From Microlunatus sp. Gsoil 973 (GTDB lineage: Bacteria > Actinomycetota > Actinomycetes > Propionibacteriales > Propionibacteriaceae), in NCBI RefSeq assembly GCF_009707365.1, contig NZ_CP046122.1, forward strand, positions 4,526,001-4,590,000: a stretch of DNA of 64,000 nt, written 5' to 3'. Of the stretch, positions 27,143 to 34,641 are shown piece by piece. A program made the position numbers and the translations under genes. Below the pieces are notes generated by a model that saw only the letters and a list, made by a program, of their open reading frames with translations, ran no database searches and was not told the DNA's origin. The first letter of the stretch is position 1. Every line of letters starts with the position of its first letter.

Positions 27143-28317
27143 TCACTCTCCGAGGAATGGCCTGGGATCATCCGCGTGGTGTCGACCCGCTGCGGGCCGC
27201 CGCAGAGCACTTCGGCCGATCCGTCGGTCTCCGGGTCGAATGGGATGCCCGTCCGCTCCGGGAGTTCGAGAACACACCGATCGACGTGCTCGGCCGGCGG
27301 TACGACCTGATCACCGTTGATCATCCGTTGATCGGGGATTCCTGTCGGCCACGGCCGGCGCTGCGCGATCTGACCGGTCTGGTGTCCCCGGCGGCACTCG
27401 CCGACCGTCGACGCGGATCACTCGGTCCCAGCTACGCGAGCTACCGCTGGCAGGGACATCAGTACGCGCTCCCCGTCGACGCCGCCGCGCAGGTCTGCGC
27501 GTACCGGCCGGACCTGATCGGCTCGGACCTGCCGCGGACCTGGGACGAGCTGACCGCCTGGGCGGCACGATCGCCGGCCGGGCGGTCGATCGCCATAGCG
27601 GCGAACCCCACGCATCTCTATCTCAGCTGGCTCAGCCTGTGCCATCAGTACGCTCCCGACGACGTGTTGCAGCCCGACGGGCGACCAGCCTGGTGGACTG
27701 AGGACGGCATCGATCCGGTGGTCGGCGAGGCTGCGCTCGCAGCGACCTACCGGCTCCTTGAGCTTTGCGATGGCGAGTCGCTGTCGCTGGACCCGATCGG
27801 GCTGCTGGACCGTATGGTGACCGGCGACCGGATCGGCTATGCGCCGTTGGTCTTCGGTTACTGCACCTACGGCCGTCCGACGGTGCGCCATCGGTTGAGG
27901 TTCGCCGCACCGCCGACATCCGACGGACGTCTGATCGGCACGGTTCTCGGCGGCGTCGGCATCGCCGTGTCCGCCCGATCGGACCATGCCGAGGCGGCCG
28001 CAGATTTCCTACGACGGATAACCAGCACCAGCTACCAGAGCACCGACTACGCGATCACCGGCGGCCAGCCCGCCGCCGCCGACGCCTGGACTACACCCGA
28101 AGTCAACCGACTCACCAATGACTTCTTCCGCGACACCCGGGAAACGGTACGACGCGGATTCCTTCGTCCACGGTTACCCGGCTATCCCAGCTTCCAGGTC
28201 GCCGCCGGTCGGCTGGTTCACCAGGCGGCTGTCCAGCGGGCACCCGTCCGGCAGGTCGTCACTGCGGTCAACGCGGCCTGGACCGAATTCTGTGCGGACG
28301 AGGCGCGGGATCCGTAA
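27139..28317 (+). CDS. Solute-binding-protein-like protein without signal peptide
   Basis: 392-residue protein with the family-1 solute-binding fold but no signal sequence. The N-terminus ITLRGMAWDHPRGVDPL matches a group of signal-less binding proteins often found beside CoA-transferase and enoyl-CoA hydratase genes. Because that strand is conserved, the TTG at 27139 (TTGA overlap with the previous stop) is preferred over the ATG at 27157, whose purine-rich sequence is too close. Being cytoplasmic, it might sense or shuttle a substrate; transport is doubtful. Last gene of the operon. Confidence 0.62.
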   Translation: MITLRGMAWDHPRGVDPLRAAAEHFGRSVGLRVEWDARPLREFENTPIDVLGRRYDLITVDHPLIGDSCRPRPALRDLTGLVSPAALADRRRGSLGPSYASYRWQGHQYALPVDAAAQVCAYRPDLIGSDLPRTWDELTAWAARSPAGRSIAIAANPTHLYLSWLSLCHQYAPDDVLQPDGRPAWWTEDGIDPVVGEAALAATYRLLELCDGESLSLDPIGLLDRMVTGDRIGYAPLVFGYCTYGRPTVRHRLRFAAPPTSDGRLIGTVLGGVGIAVSARSDHAEAAADFLRRITSTSYQSTDYAITGGQPAAADAWTTPEVNRLTNDFFRDTRETVRRGFLRPRLPGYPSFQVAAGRLVHQAAVQRAPVRQVVTAVNAAWTEFCADEARDP

Positions 28318-28320
28318 CGG

Positions 28321-29556
28321 TCAGCGACCGAGCGGCCTCGGCGGCGCCCACTCCGGGCGGCGGTGCGGCGCCCGGGCCAAGGCGTTCCGGATGGCCGTGT
28401 AGGCCGGTTTCGGCTGCAGATCATCGTCGTACGGGCAGGGTCGCCGGAGGACGCCGTCGTCCCGCGGGTTGTCGTCGTTCTCCTCGGTCCAGCGATCGGA
28501 GAGCCCGTACTGGGTCACCGAGATCACCGCCTTCTCCTCCAGGACGGTGTCCAGGAAGCGCTGGTAGACATCGGCGACGCCGCGGTCGCGCGGCCCGATC
28601 GCTGCCGGCAGACCGTCATCGAGCACGTCCATCTCGGTGATCAGGATCTTCAGGCCCCGATCGGCCACTTCCCGCAGGAAGCGGCGGAATTCCTTGCGGT
28701 GGAAGCGATCGGCGAAGTCGGTGGCGAGCAGGTGCGCCTCGATCCCCAGGCCGTGCAGCGGCACCCGGTCGGCCAGCAACGTGTCAATCACCTCGAGCAA
28801 CGCTCGTTGCCGCGGCACCGGCTCATCACCGTACTGGTTGACTGTGTCGAGGCCGAACTCGTTGATCAGCAGCATGGCGTGCGGATCCTGCTGGTGTGCC
28901 CGATGGAAGGCCTCCGCCACGTAGCTCGGGCCGATGGTGTTGTACCACGGCACATCGGTGCGGAGCCCATGATCACCTTCGGGATCGGTCACCTCGTTGC
29001 AGACGATCCAGGCGGCGACCCGTCCGCGGTAGCGGTGCACCATGGCCTCGACCGTCGAATACAGCACCGTCTCGGCGTCGCTGGCGGACATGCCCCACAG
29101 GTCGTCGTCGGTCCAGCCGTCGCCGAAGCCCTCGTCCCAGACCAGACCGGGTGCGCCGATGATCAACTGCCGGTTCGCCTCGGCGAACTCGACGATCATG
29201 TCGGGGTAGGTGAAGTCCAGGCCGGACGTCGGTGACGGCCGCAGGTGGTACCAGAGGAAGTCATCCTCCGGCCAGAGCATCGCCACCTCGCGCCGGAACA
29301 GCGCGGCGTAGTCCGGATCGTCGGCGTACATCCAGGTGGAGATCGAACCGGCATAGACGATGCCGTTCTTCCATGCGACCTCCCACAACGGGCTCGTGCC
29401 GTGATGATGCTTGCGATGGTGGTCCGGGTCCCGACGGTGAACGGGCTTCTGATGGTGGGCGGCGGCTGTCGCCGGGCCGACGATGGTACCGGCAGCCAGA
29501 CCTGCCGCTCCGACGAGAACACCCCGGCGGGTCACAGTGCTGAGCTTGTCCGTCAT
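28321..29556 (-). CDS. GH10 endo-1,4-beta-xylanase, Tat-exported
   Basis: 411 residues. A twin-arginine signal is at the N-terminus (TRRGVLVGAAGLAAG, Arg10-Arg11), then a His-rich linker (residues 34-52), then a glycoside hydrolase family 10 barrel. The acid/base Glu188 (WIVCNEV) and nucleophile Glu308 (ILITEMD) are present. It should cut xylan or a similar beta-1,4-glycan outside the cell. ATG 29556 follows GGGGGA. The promoter and operator upstream match those of the ABC operon, so export, cleavage and uptake are probably co-regulated. Confidence 0.9.
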   Translation of the reverse strand: MTDKLSTVTRRGVLVGAAGLAAGTIVGPATAAAHHQKPVHRRDPDHHRKHHHGTSPLWEVAWKNGIVYAGSISTWMYADDPDYAALFRREVAMLWPEDDFLWYHLRPSPTSGLDFTYPDMIVEFAEANRQLIIGAPGLVWDEGFGDGWTDDDLWGMSASDAETVLYSTVEAMVHRYRGRVAAWIVCNEVTDPEGDHGLRTDVPWYNTIGPSYVAEAFHRAHQQDPHAMLLINEFGLDTVNQYGDEPVPRQRALLEVIDTLLADRVPLHGLGIEAHLLATDFADRFHRKEFRRFLREVADRGLKILITEMDVLDDGLPAAIGPRDRGVADVYQRFLDTVLEEKAVISVTQYGLSDRWTEENDDNPRDDGVLRRPCPYDDDLQPKPAYTAIRNALARAPHRRPEWAPPRPLGR

Positions 29557-29598
29557 GATCAGTTCCCCCAGGGGTCGTCCACGTTGACGTTCATCGGA

Positions 29599-29618
29599 CA
29601 TGCAAATCGACTTGGAAG
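29599..29618. promoter_or_regulatory. Candidate LacI operator of the GH10 gene
   Basis: Site centred on TCGA; bases 29601-29614 (TGCAAATCGACTTG) are identical to the reverse complement of the ABC-operon operator core. It lies directly after the -10 box of the GH10 promoter. Confidence 0.68.
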
Positions 29619-29620
29619 AG

Positions 29621-29649
29621 ACGGTAGGAGGCTGCTGCCGGTACGTCAA
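29621..29649 (-). promoter_or_regulatory. Promoter of the GH10 gene
   Basis: Minus strand: TTGACG (29649-29644), 17-base spacer, TACCGT (29626-29621), with the operator immediately downstream, as at 16095-16143. Confidence 0.6.
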
Positions 29650-29719
29650 GGGTCGGGTTGGATTGCGCCGATTCCGGGGACCGCGGAGGCGCAGCTGCTG
29701 TCCGATGGGTGCGATTTCA

Positions 29720-29804
29720 CAAATCGATTGGCATACAGGGTCGATTGGCAGACAGGTCGATTGGCAGACAGTTCGATTGGCAGACAGGTCGATTGGCATA
29801 CAGT
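29720..29804. repeat. Five 16-bp tandem repeats containing an operator-like word
   Basis: TCGATTGGCA(T/G)ACAG is repeated with starts at 29724, 29741, 29757, 29773 and 29789 (periods 17, 16, 16, 16). The first unit is preceded by CAAA, making CAAATCGATTGG, the same 12-mer as the box at 15955-15970. It lies between the divergent GH10 and PIG-L genes. It could be an array of half-operators or a simple repeat expansion of one site. Confidence 0.7.
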
Positions 29805-29905
29805 GATCACGGCTGTGCTCCGGGGACGACGCAGTGTGTAGGAGGAGAGCACCTTTGCGAGGAGATTGGTGCCCGCAAGGAGGCGGTGATCGCGAGGAGA
29901 CAGGG

Positions 29906-30631
29906 ATGTTGTTCACCGAGATCGGGTCTGCGCTGGTCGTGGTCGCTCATTGCGACGACGCCGAGTGGATGTTCGGCGGGGTGGTCGCCAAGCTGACGGA
30001 CCGAGGTGTTCCGGTGAGCTACCTGGTCGTCACCGACGGGGCCAGCGGTGGTGTCGATCTCTCGGTCACCGACGAACAGCTGGCGGCGGTCAGGGCCGAC
30101 GAGCAGCGGGCGGCTGCCGGCGTGCTCGGGGTGTCCGACGTGACGTTCCTCGGCTACCACAACGACGAGCTCGAGGTCAGTGTCGGGTTGAAGCGCGACA
30201 TCGTCCACCAGATCCGGCGAGTCCGGCCGGATCTGGTGCTGACCTGGATGCCCAGCCGTCACCCGGAGGCTCCGATCGACTGGCTGCACGGTGATCATCT
30301 TGCTGTCGGCGAGGCCACGATGCAGGCCATCTATCCGGAGGCACTGATGCCGCGGATCCATTCCGAACTCGGAAAGGAAGGCCTGGCTCCACATACCGTC
30401 GGTGAGGTTTGGTATCCGGCCATGTCGGATGCCGACTGCTACATAGACGTCAGTGAGGTCGTCGAGGTGAAGATGGATGCGATCTGGTGCCATCACAGCC
30501 AGAACGGCGAAGCCAACGGCGACCGTACCTGGCTGTTCGAACGGCGCGTCGCCCCACCGATGCGATCGGCGGGCCGGATGCTCGCGGTTGCCTACGCCGA
30601 GCGGTTCCGACGCGTCGCCATCACCGGATGA
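29906..30631 (+). CDS. PIG-L/LmbE-type deacetylase
   Basis: 241 residues. The zinc motif is A-H-C-D-D-A-E (His15, Asp18), with Cys replacing the usual Pro, and a third ligand His lies in WLHGDHLAVG. This family removes acetyl groups from N-acetylglucosaminyl compounds (MshB, Bca, PIG-L). ATG 29906 is supported by an upstream GAGGAGA. Divergent from GH10 with the tandem array between them; it may deacetylate a sugar from the same glycan. Confidence 0.85.
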   Translation: MLFTEIGSALVVVAHCDDAEWMFGGVVAKLTDRGVPVSYLVVTDGASGGVDLSVTDEQLAAVRADEQRAAAGVLGVSDVTFLGYHNDELEVSVGLKRDIVHQIRRVRPDLVLTWMPSRHPEAPIDWLHGDHLAVGEATMQAIYPEALMPRIHSELGKEGLAPHTVGEVWYPAMSDADCYIDVSEVVEVKMDAIWCHHSQNGEANGDRTWLFERRVAPPMRSAGRMLAVAYAERFRRVAITG

Positions 30632-30640
30632 CGCAACGGC

Positions 30641-31399
30641 CTATTCCAGCACGCCAAGCAGTTCCTGGGAGATGGCCTTGGCCTCCCGGTGCAGGAGTGG
30701 CACCGCCGCCTTGCCCAGTTCCTTGGTCATTCGGAACGCCGGACCCGACACGGAGATGGCCATTGAGATCGGGACGTCGGGAACCGCCACCGCGTAGCAG
30801 CAGACCCCGTTCTCCTGTTCGCCGTTGTCGGTGGCATATCCCGCACGCCGGATGCGATTCAATTCCGACCGCAACTTGCCCGCGTCGGTGATGGTGCGAT
30901 CGGTGGCCGGGGGCAAGCCCGCTCTCTGGACGATCCGCGCGACCTGATCATCGGGCAACTGCGCGAGGATCGCCTTGCCGACACCGGTCGAGTGGGTGTG
31001 CGCCCGGTGCCCTACCTCGGTGAACATCCGCATCGGGTGCGGTGAGGGCGATTGCGCGATGTAGACGACTCTGTCGCCATCGAGTACCGCGAGATTCGCC
31101 GATTCGCCGATCTCTTTGGCCAGGGTGTCCAGATGCGGCTTGGCGATGGGTCCGAACTGGGCATCGACCCGTCCGGCCAGTCGCACCAGTCCCAGCCCGA
31201 GACCGTAGCGCCGGTTCGACAGTTGGCGGACATAACCCAGCGAGACGAGAGTTTTGAGGAATCGGTGGGTGGTGGGCGCGGGGAGTTCGATGGAGGCCGA
31301 CAGCTCGGTCAGCGAGAGGTCCCCGTTGTCGGCGAGCAACTCCAGTAGGTAGAACGCACGCTCGACGGACTGGACGCCGCCCGAAACTCTTTCCACCAT
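30641..31399 (-). CDS. IclR-family transcriptional regulator
   Basis: 252 residues. Winged HTH near residues 10-70 (GGVQSVERAFYLLELLAD; PAPTTHRFLKTLVSLGYV) and IclR effector domain (STGVGKAILAQL; RRAGYATDNGEQENGVCCYA). It lies just downstream of the glycosidase-like gene on the same strand and may control it through the palindrome at 33861-33876, which has the TGGA-N8-TCCA form of IclR boxes. Confidence 0.93.
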   Translation of the reverse strand: MVERVSGGVQSVERAFYLLELLADNGDLSLTELSASIELPAPTTHRFLKTLVSLGYVRQLSNRRYGLGLGLVRLAGRVDAQFGPIAKPHLDTLAKEIGESANLAVLDGDRVVYIAQSPSPHPMRMFTEVGHRAHTHSTGVGKAILAQLPDDQVARIVQRAGLPPATDRTITDAGKLRSELNRIRRAGYATDNGEQENGVCCYAVAVPDVPISMAISVSGPAFRMTKELGKAAVPLLHREAKAISQELLGVLE

Positions 31400-31497
31400 C
31401 TCAACTCGCTATCTCTGTCTGTGCCTGTGGCCCGCACCGGCCCGCGTGGAAAGTAACACAGCCGGGTGCACCTGGGTTTATCGTGTACCGCACGCCA

Positions 31498-33690
31498 TCA
31501 CCGATCAGGGCGATCATCGATGATGATCACCTCATGGTCGACGAGCTGATCGATCTCGAAGACCAGGTACCCGTTCTCGACCTTCGTGGTCAATTCTGCG
31601 CCGGTGACCCTGGACGTGATGCGTGGTTCGGGGAATCCGCTTTTCACCCGTGCGCGGATCGGTCCGACCGGGACAAGATGTGCCTGTCGGCCGGGGATCT
31701 CCGACGTTGTGACCCGGTTGGTCAGATGCAGGATACGGCGGCCCGACTGTTCGTAAAGGGAGGCGCTGACCAGGCCGCTGGACTGGATCTCGAAACTCGG
31801 CTCGTCGCCGATGGCCCACCGGACGGCGTTGCCGATGATCACAGCATGGTCCGGTTGTTCATCGCGGGCATAGCACCGGTCCAGGTCGGCGAGCAGCCAG
31901 ACCAGCCGTGCACCGGACGGCAGCTCCCGCGCGATGATCGCCGGCACTTCGGTGCGCGGCTCACGCATCCAGGAGGTTTCCGGTGGGAAGATAGGGAAGT
32001 CTGGGACGAAGGTGGCCAGGACGTCACCGCTGCCGACTTCGGCGATCGGCAGGTAACCGCCGAAGGCGACCAGATCGGTCTCGTCCAGCTCCGCAAGGAC
32101 CGGATGGCGACTGCCGTTGGGCTCGGGTGCCGACACGTCGGTCGGCCCGTCGAAGCGTGCTCGAAGTTCCGGGGCTAGCCGCAGGTAGCTGTGCCGCTCG
32201 TGTGTCTCGATGTCGAAGTCGGCAAGGTTCTGGGCACCGTACGACCTTCCGCTCAGGCGCAGATCGAACAACTCGGCCAGGCCGGGAGCATCGCGGTGAA
32301 CGCCGTTCTCGTCAAGTACGCCCGCCTCGCCGGTGATGATCACCGAACCGCCTCGGTCGGCGAACGACCTGATGGCGGTCAGCTGATCATCGGTCAGAAC
32401 GGCGATGTTCGGGAGCACGATCACGCTGAACCGGTTGCGCGCCGAATCAAGATCATCAGCGTGCAGCGGCAGATAGCCGATGCCTGCGGTGTTCAGGGCG
32501 CGGACCACACCGCGGTAGGGGTCGAGCGTGCGTTCGGCCGGGTTCTTGCGGCCGGCAAGATCATGGTTCTCCTGGGACCAGACGATGCCGACGTCGGCGA
32601 TCGGAGTGCGGTCGACCAGGATGTCGGAGTTGTCCCGATGCCAACCGAAGAGCGGTGCTGCGGTCCGGTATTGGCGGCGGTCGTCGTGGCGGGAACCGAT
32701 GTGGTGCCACCAGGGCTGGATTCCGCCGGCGAATCCTGCGGTGGCCCAGAGCCGTACCTCGGCGACCGGCATCGCGGCGACCCGGAACGCCGGAACCCCG
32801 AGCTGATATTGCGGTGTGCTCTCCGGGATCAGCTTGTCCCAGCCGAGCAGCTCGTGCAGCCGCTTGCCGGCTTCGGTGTTCTGCTCGAATCCGTCCACCG
32901 GGTTCCGGTGCTGGTGATCGAGCATGATCAACTCTGACCGGGCAAGAATCTGTCGCAGATTGATGAATCGCCGCGAGTTGTTCAGGACATCGCCGCTGAG
33001 CATTCCGAACCAGAGGCAGTCCGAGCCTCCGGCCTGGGTGGTGACTCGGTTGTTGAGATCCCAGAGATCGGTGCGGCGCTGGTAGTTCCAGGCTACCCAT
33101 GCCCGGTAGTCCTCGGAGTCCCAGTCGTGATCACGCGGAAGATCGAAGCCGGTGACACGCCCGAACTGGTCGGTGCAGTGCCTGCAATAGCAGATCGACG
33201 TGCGAGGCAGACCGGCCCAGCTGTTATCGGCGAACCCGTCCGGATGGCTGCGATCGATGATCTCGGTGATCACCTGGGGCAGGTAGTCGCTGTAGTACGG
33301 GGAGTTGATGCAGGTCACCCATTTGTCGGCAGCGGTGATCGGTTCACCGTCGATGTTCCGGCAGACCCAGTCGGGATGGGCCCGGAAGAAGTCCTCGGCA
33401 ACCCGGTTCGAATCCATCCGGGCCACGACGGTCAGCCCCTCGTCGCGGGCCGACGCCACAATCTGACCGTACAGGTCACGATCGCCCAGTCTCTCGGCAC
33501 GGTGGTGCAGCTCGAACTTCGACGGGTAGTACGCCACGATGCCGCCGGCGTTGATGATCGCGCCCTGTACCGAGGTCTCGCGCCAGTGTTTCCGCCACCA
33601 CGCGTCGTCGTAGCGCTCGGGATCGATCTCGGTGAGATTCGTCTGGGCCCAGCGCAGGGTGGTTCGGTACCACGGGGCGACGGTCGTCAT
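31498..33690 (-). CDS. Glycosidase-like protein (GHL6-type barrel, trimerisation domain)
   Basis: 730-residue cytoplasmic protein. The N-terminal barrel resembles uncharacterised GHL6 proteins: WYRTTLRWAQTNLTEIDPER, DGFADNSWAG, and the cysteine cluster C-Y-C-R-H-C-T-D-Q-F. The middle (about 370-560) resembles a beta-galactosidase trimerisation domain (VGIVWSQENHD; DDQLTAIRSFADRGGSVIITGE). It is a distant relative of the 19435 gene product. ATG 33690 follows GGAAGG. Likely hydrolyses an unknown glycoside. Confidence 0.65.
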   Translation of the reverse strand: MTTVAPWYRTTLRWAQTNLTEIDPERYDDAWWRKHWRETSVQGAIINAGGIVAYYPSKFELHHRAERLGDRDLYGQIVASARDEGLTVVARMDSNRVAEDFFRAHPDWVCRNIDGEPITAADKWVTCINSPYYSDYLPQVITEIIDRSHPDGFADNSWAGLPRTSICYCRHCTDQFGRVTGFDLPRDHDWDSEDYRAWVAWNYQRRTDLWDLNNRVTTQAGGSDCLWFGMLSGDVLNNSRRFINLRQILARSELIMLDHQHRNPVDGFEQNTEAGKRLHELLGWDKLIPESTPQYQLGVPAFRVAAMPVAEVRLWATAGFAGGIQPWWHHIGSRHDDRRQYRTAAPLFGWHRDNSDILVDRTPIADVGIVWSQENHDLAGRKNPAERTLDPYRGVVRALNTAGIGYLPLHADDLDSARNRFSVIVLPNIAVLTDDQLTAIRSFADRGGSVIITGEAGVLDENGVHRDAPGLAELFDLRLSGRSYGAQNLADFDIETHERHSYLRLAPELRARFDGPTDVSAPEPNGSRHPVLAELDETDLVAFGGYLPIAEVGSGDVLATFVPDFPIFPPETSWMREPRTEVPAIIARELPSGARLVWLLADLDRCYARDEQPDHAVIIGNAVRWAIGDEPSFEIQSSGLVSASLYEQSGRRILHLTNRVTTSEIPGRQAHLVPVGPIRARVKSGFPEPRITSRVTGAELTTKVENGYLVFEIDQLVDHEVIIIDDRPDR

Positions 33691-33757
33691 GTCTGCTGCC
33701 TTCCGAGATGGGTCATTTCTTGAATCCAATATGCGAATCGCCAGATCCGTATCTCGG

Positions 33758-33786
33758 AATGTAACTGGGCTCGTGAGTTGTCACAA
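33758..33786 (-). promoter_or_regulatory. Promoter for the glycosidase-like gene
   Basis: Minus strand: TTGTGA (33786-33781), 17-base spacer, TACATT (33763-33758), about 68 bases before the ATG at 33690. Moderate match to the housekeeping consensus. Confidence 0.45.
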
Positions 33787-33860
33787 GGTCCGGTGCCGTC
33801 GGGCCGATCCCCCGAGCCCAGTTGACCGGCTGACCGTGCTGGATCTGTCCTTTCGTAACT

Positions 33861-33876
33861 TGGAGTGGTAACTCCA
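33861..33876. promoter_or_regulatory. IclR-type palindrome
   Basis: TGGAGT-N4-ACTCCA, within a larger inverted repeat TCCTTT (33848-33853) / AAAGGA (33878-33883). The TGGA...TCCA ends resemble known IclR operators. The rest of the 400-bp stretch 33691-34090 shows only the promoter at 33758 and the hairpin at 33997; no gene. Confidence 0.45.
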
Positions 33877-33996
33877 TAAAGGAAAGTCGAGTGCGGGCGG
33901 GTTGCGGTGCCAGCACGGCATGGGTCCACGCCGCCGACCGTCGCCACGCGCCGGTACGCCGACCAGGAGCGGCCGGCGTCGACTGCGTCAAACGAA

Positions 33997-34029
33997 GGGC
34001 CGGTGATGGCTGTTGCCACCATCCGGCCC
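33997..34029 (-). terminator. Hairpin terminator after the PepSY gene
   Basis: GGGCCGG plus ATGG pair with CCATCCGGCCC across a 9-base loop, with a 2-base bulge. On the minus strand it lies about 60 bases after the PepSY stop and is followed by a short T-rich stretch (CTTCGTTTG). Confidence 0.5.
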
Positions 34030-34090
34030 CTGTCCGGGGGTCTGAGTCGATCGCTCGGGTGATCGCTCAGGCGCTCAGTGAGCTGACCGT

Positions 34091-34513
34091 TCAGTCATCG
34101 TCTCCGTGATCGTCGTGGCGGTCGTGTCCCCGATCCTGGCCTCGATCATGCTTGTGATCATCGCCATGTTCATGGTGACGGTGCCGCCCATGGTGTCCGT
34201 CGTCGTCCCGGTCCCGGTGAGCGCTGACCACCTTGCCGGTCCTGGCGTTGATCAAGACCTCGTACTCCTTGTGATGCTTGACCAGTTCGACCTCGAAGAA
34301 CGTGCGGCCGTGCTCTCGTTCGACCTCGACCTCGGTCACCCTCGCGCCGGGAATGCGATGCTTGGCGATGGTGACCGCGCGGCTCTTGCTGATCTTGGTC
34401 GCACCGGTGTCGGTGGGTTGGTTGGGGGCGGCCAGTGCCGCGACGGTTGATCCACCGAGCAGGGCGAGGGTCGCTGCGCCGCTGATCACGGCGATCCGGA
34501 CAGGCTTCTGCAT
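34091..34513 (-). CDS. Secreted PepSY-domain protein with His/Asp-rich tail
   Basis: 140 residues: Sec signal peptide (about 1-29, ending AALAA), then one PepSY domain (ISKSRAVTIAKHRIPGARVT; EVELVKHHKEYEVLINARTG), then about 38 residues almost only of His, Asp, Arg and Gly. The tail looks like a metal-binding region. PepSY domains often modulate secreted or membrane enzymes and two-component sensors. It is the gene downstream of the kinase/regulator pair, with regulator-type repeats upstream, so it is probably their target. ATG 34513 follows GGAGAAGG. Confidence 0.8.
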   Translation of the reverse strand: MQKPVRIAVISGAATLALLGGSTVAALAAPNQPTDTGATKISKSRAVTIAKHRIPGARVTEVEVEREHGRTFFEVELVKHHKEYEVLINARTGKVVSAHRDRDDDGHHGRHRHHEHGDDHKHDRGQDRGHDRHDDHGDDD

Positions 34514-34570
34514 GGCCTTCTCCTTTGGAGTGATTGTGTTGGCTGGTAGGAGAAAGACTCACAGCTGGGC

Positions 34571-34609
34571 GCCTAACAGCGCGCTGCTGGATGGCTAACG
34601 CCTGGCTAA
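34571..34609 (-). promoter_or_regulatory. Direct repeats with 11-bp period (OmpR-type binding site)
   Basis: On the plus strand GGCTAA begins at 34604 and 34593, and GCCTAA at 34571: spacings of 11 and 22 bp. On the minus strand this reads TTAGCCAGGCG-TTAGCCATCCA. OmpR/PhoB-type regulators bind such direct repeats. The site is about 60-95 bases upstream of the PepSY start. A similar pair is at 36720-36741. Confidence 0.55.
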
Positions 34610-34641
34610 TAGCGTCCGGCCCGCTGCCAACTATGGCCTGG

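Noticed and set aside
28318-28330. Small hairpin CGGTC-AGC-GACCG as terminator between convergent genes
   Set aside because: Only five base pairs and no T-tract; too weak to annotate.
29720-29804. CRISPR-like array
   Set aside because: Units are 16-17 bp with no spacers and contain an operator word; not a CRISPR.
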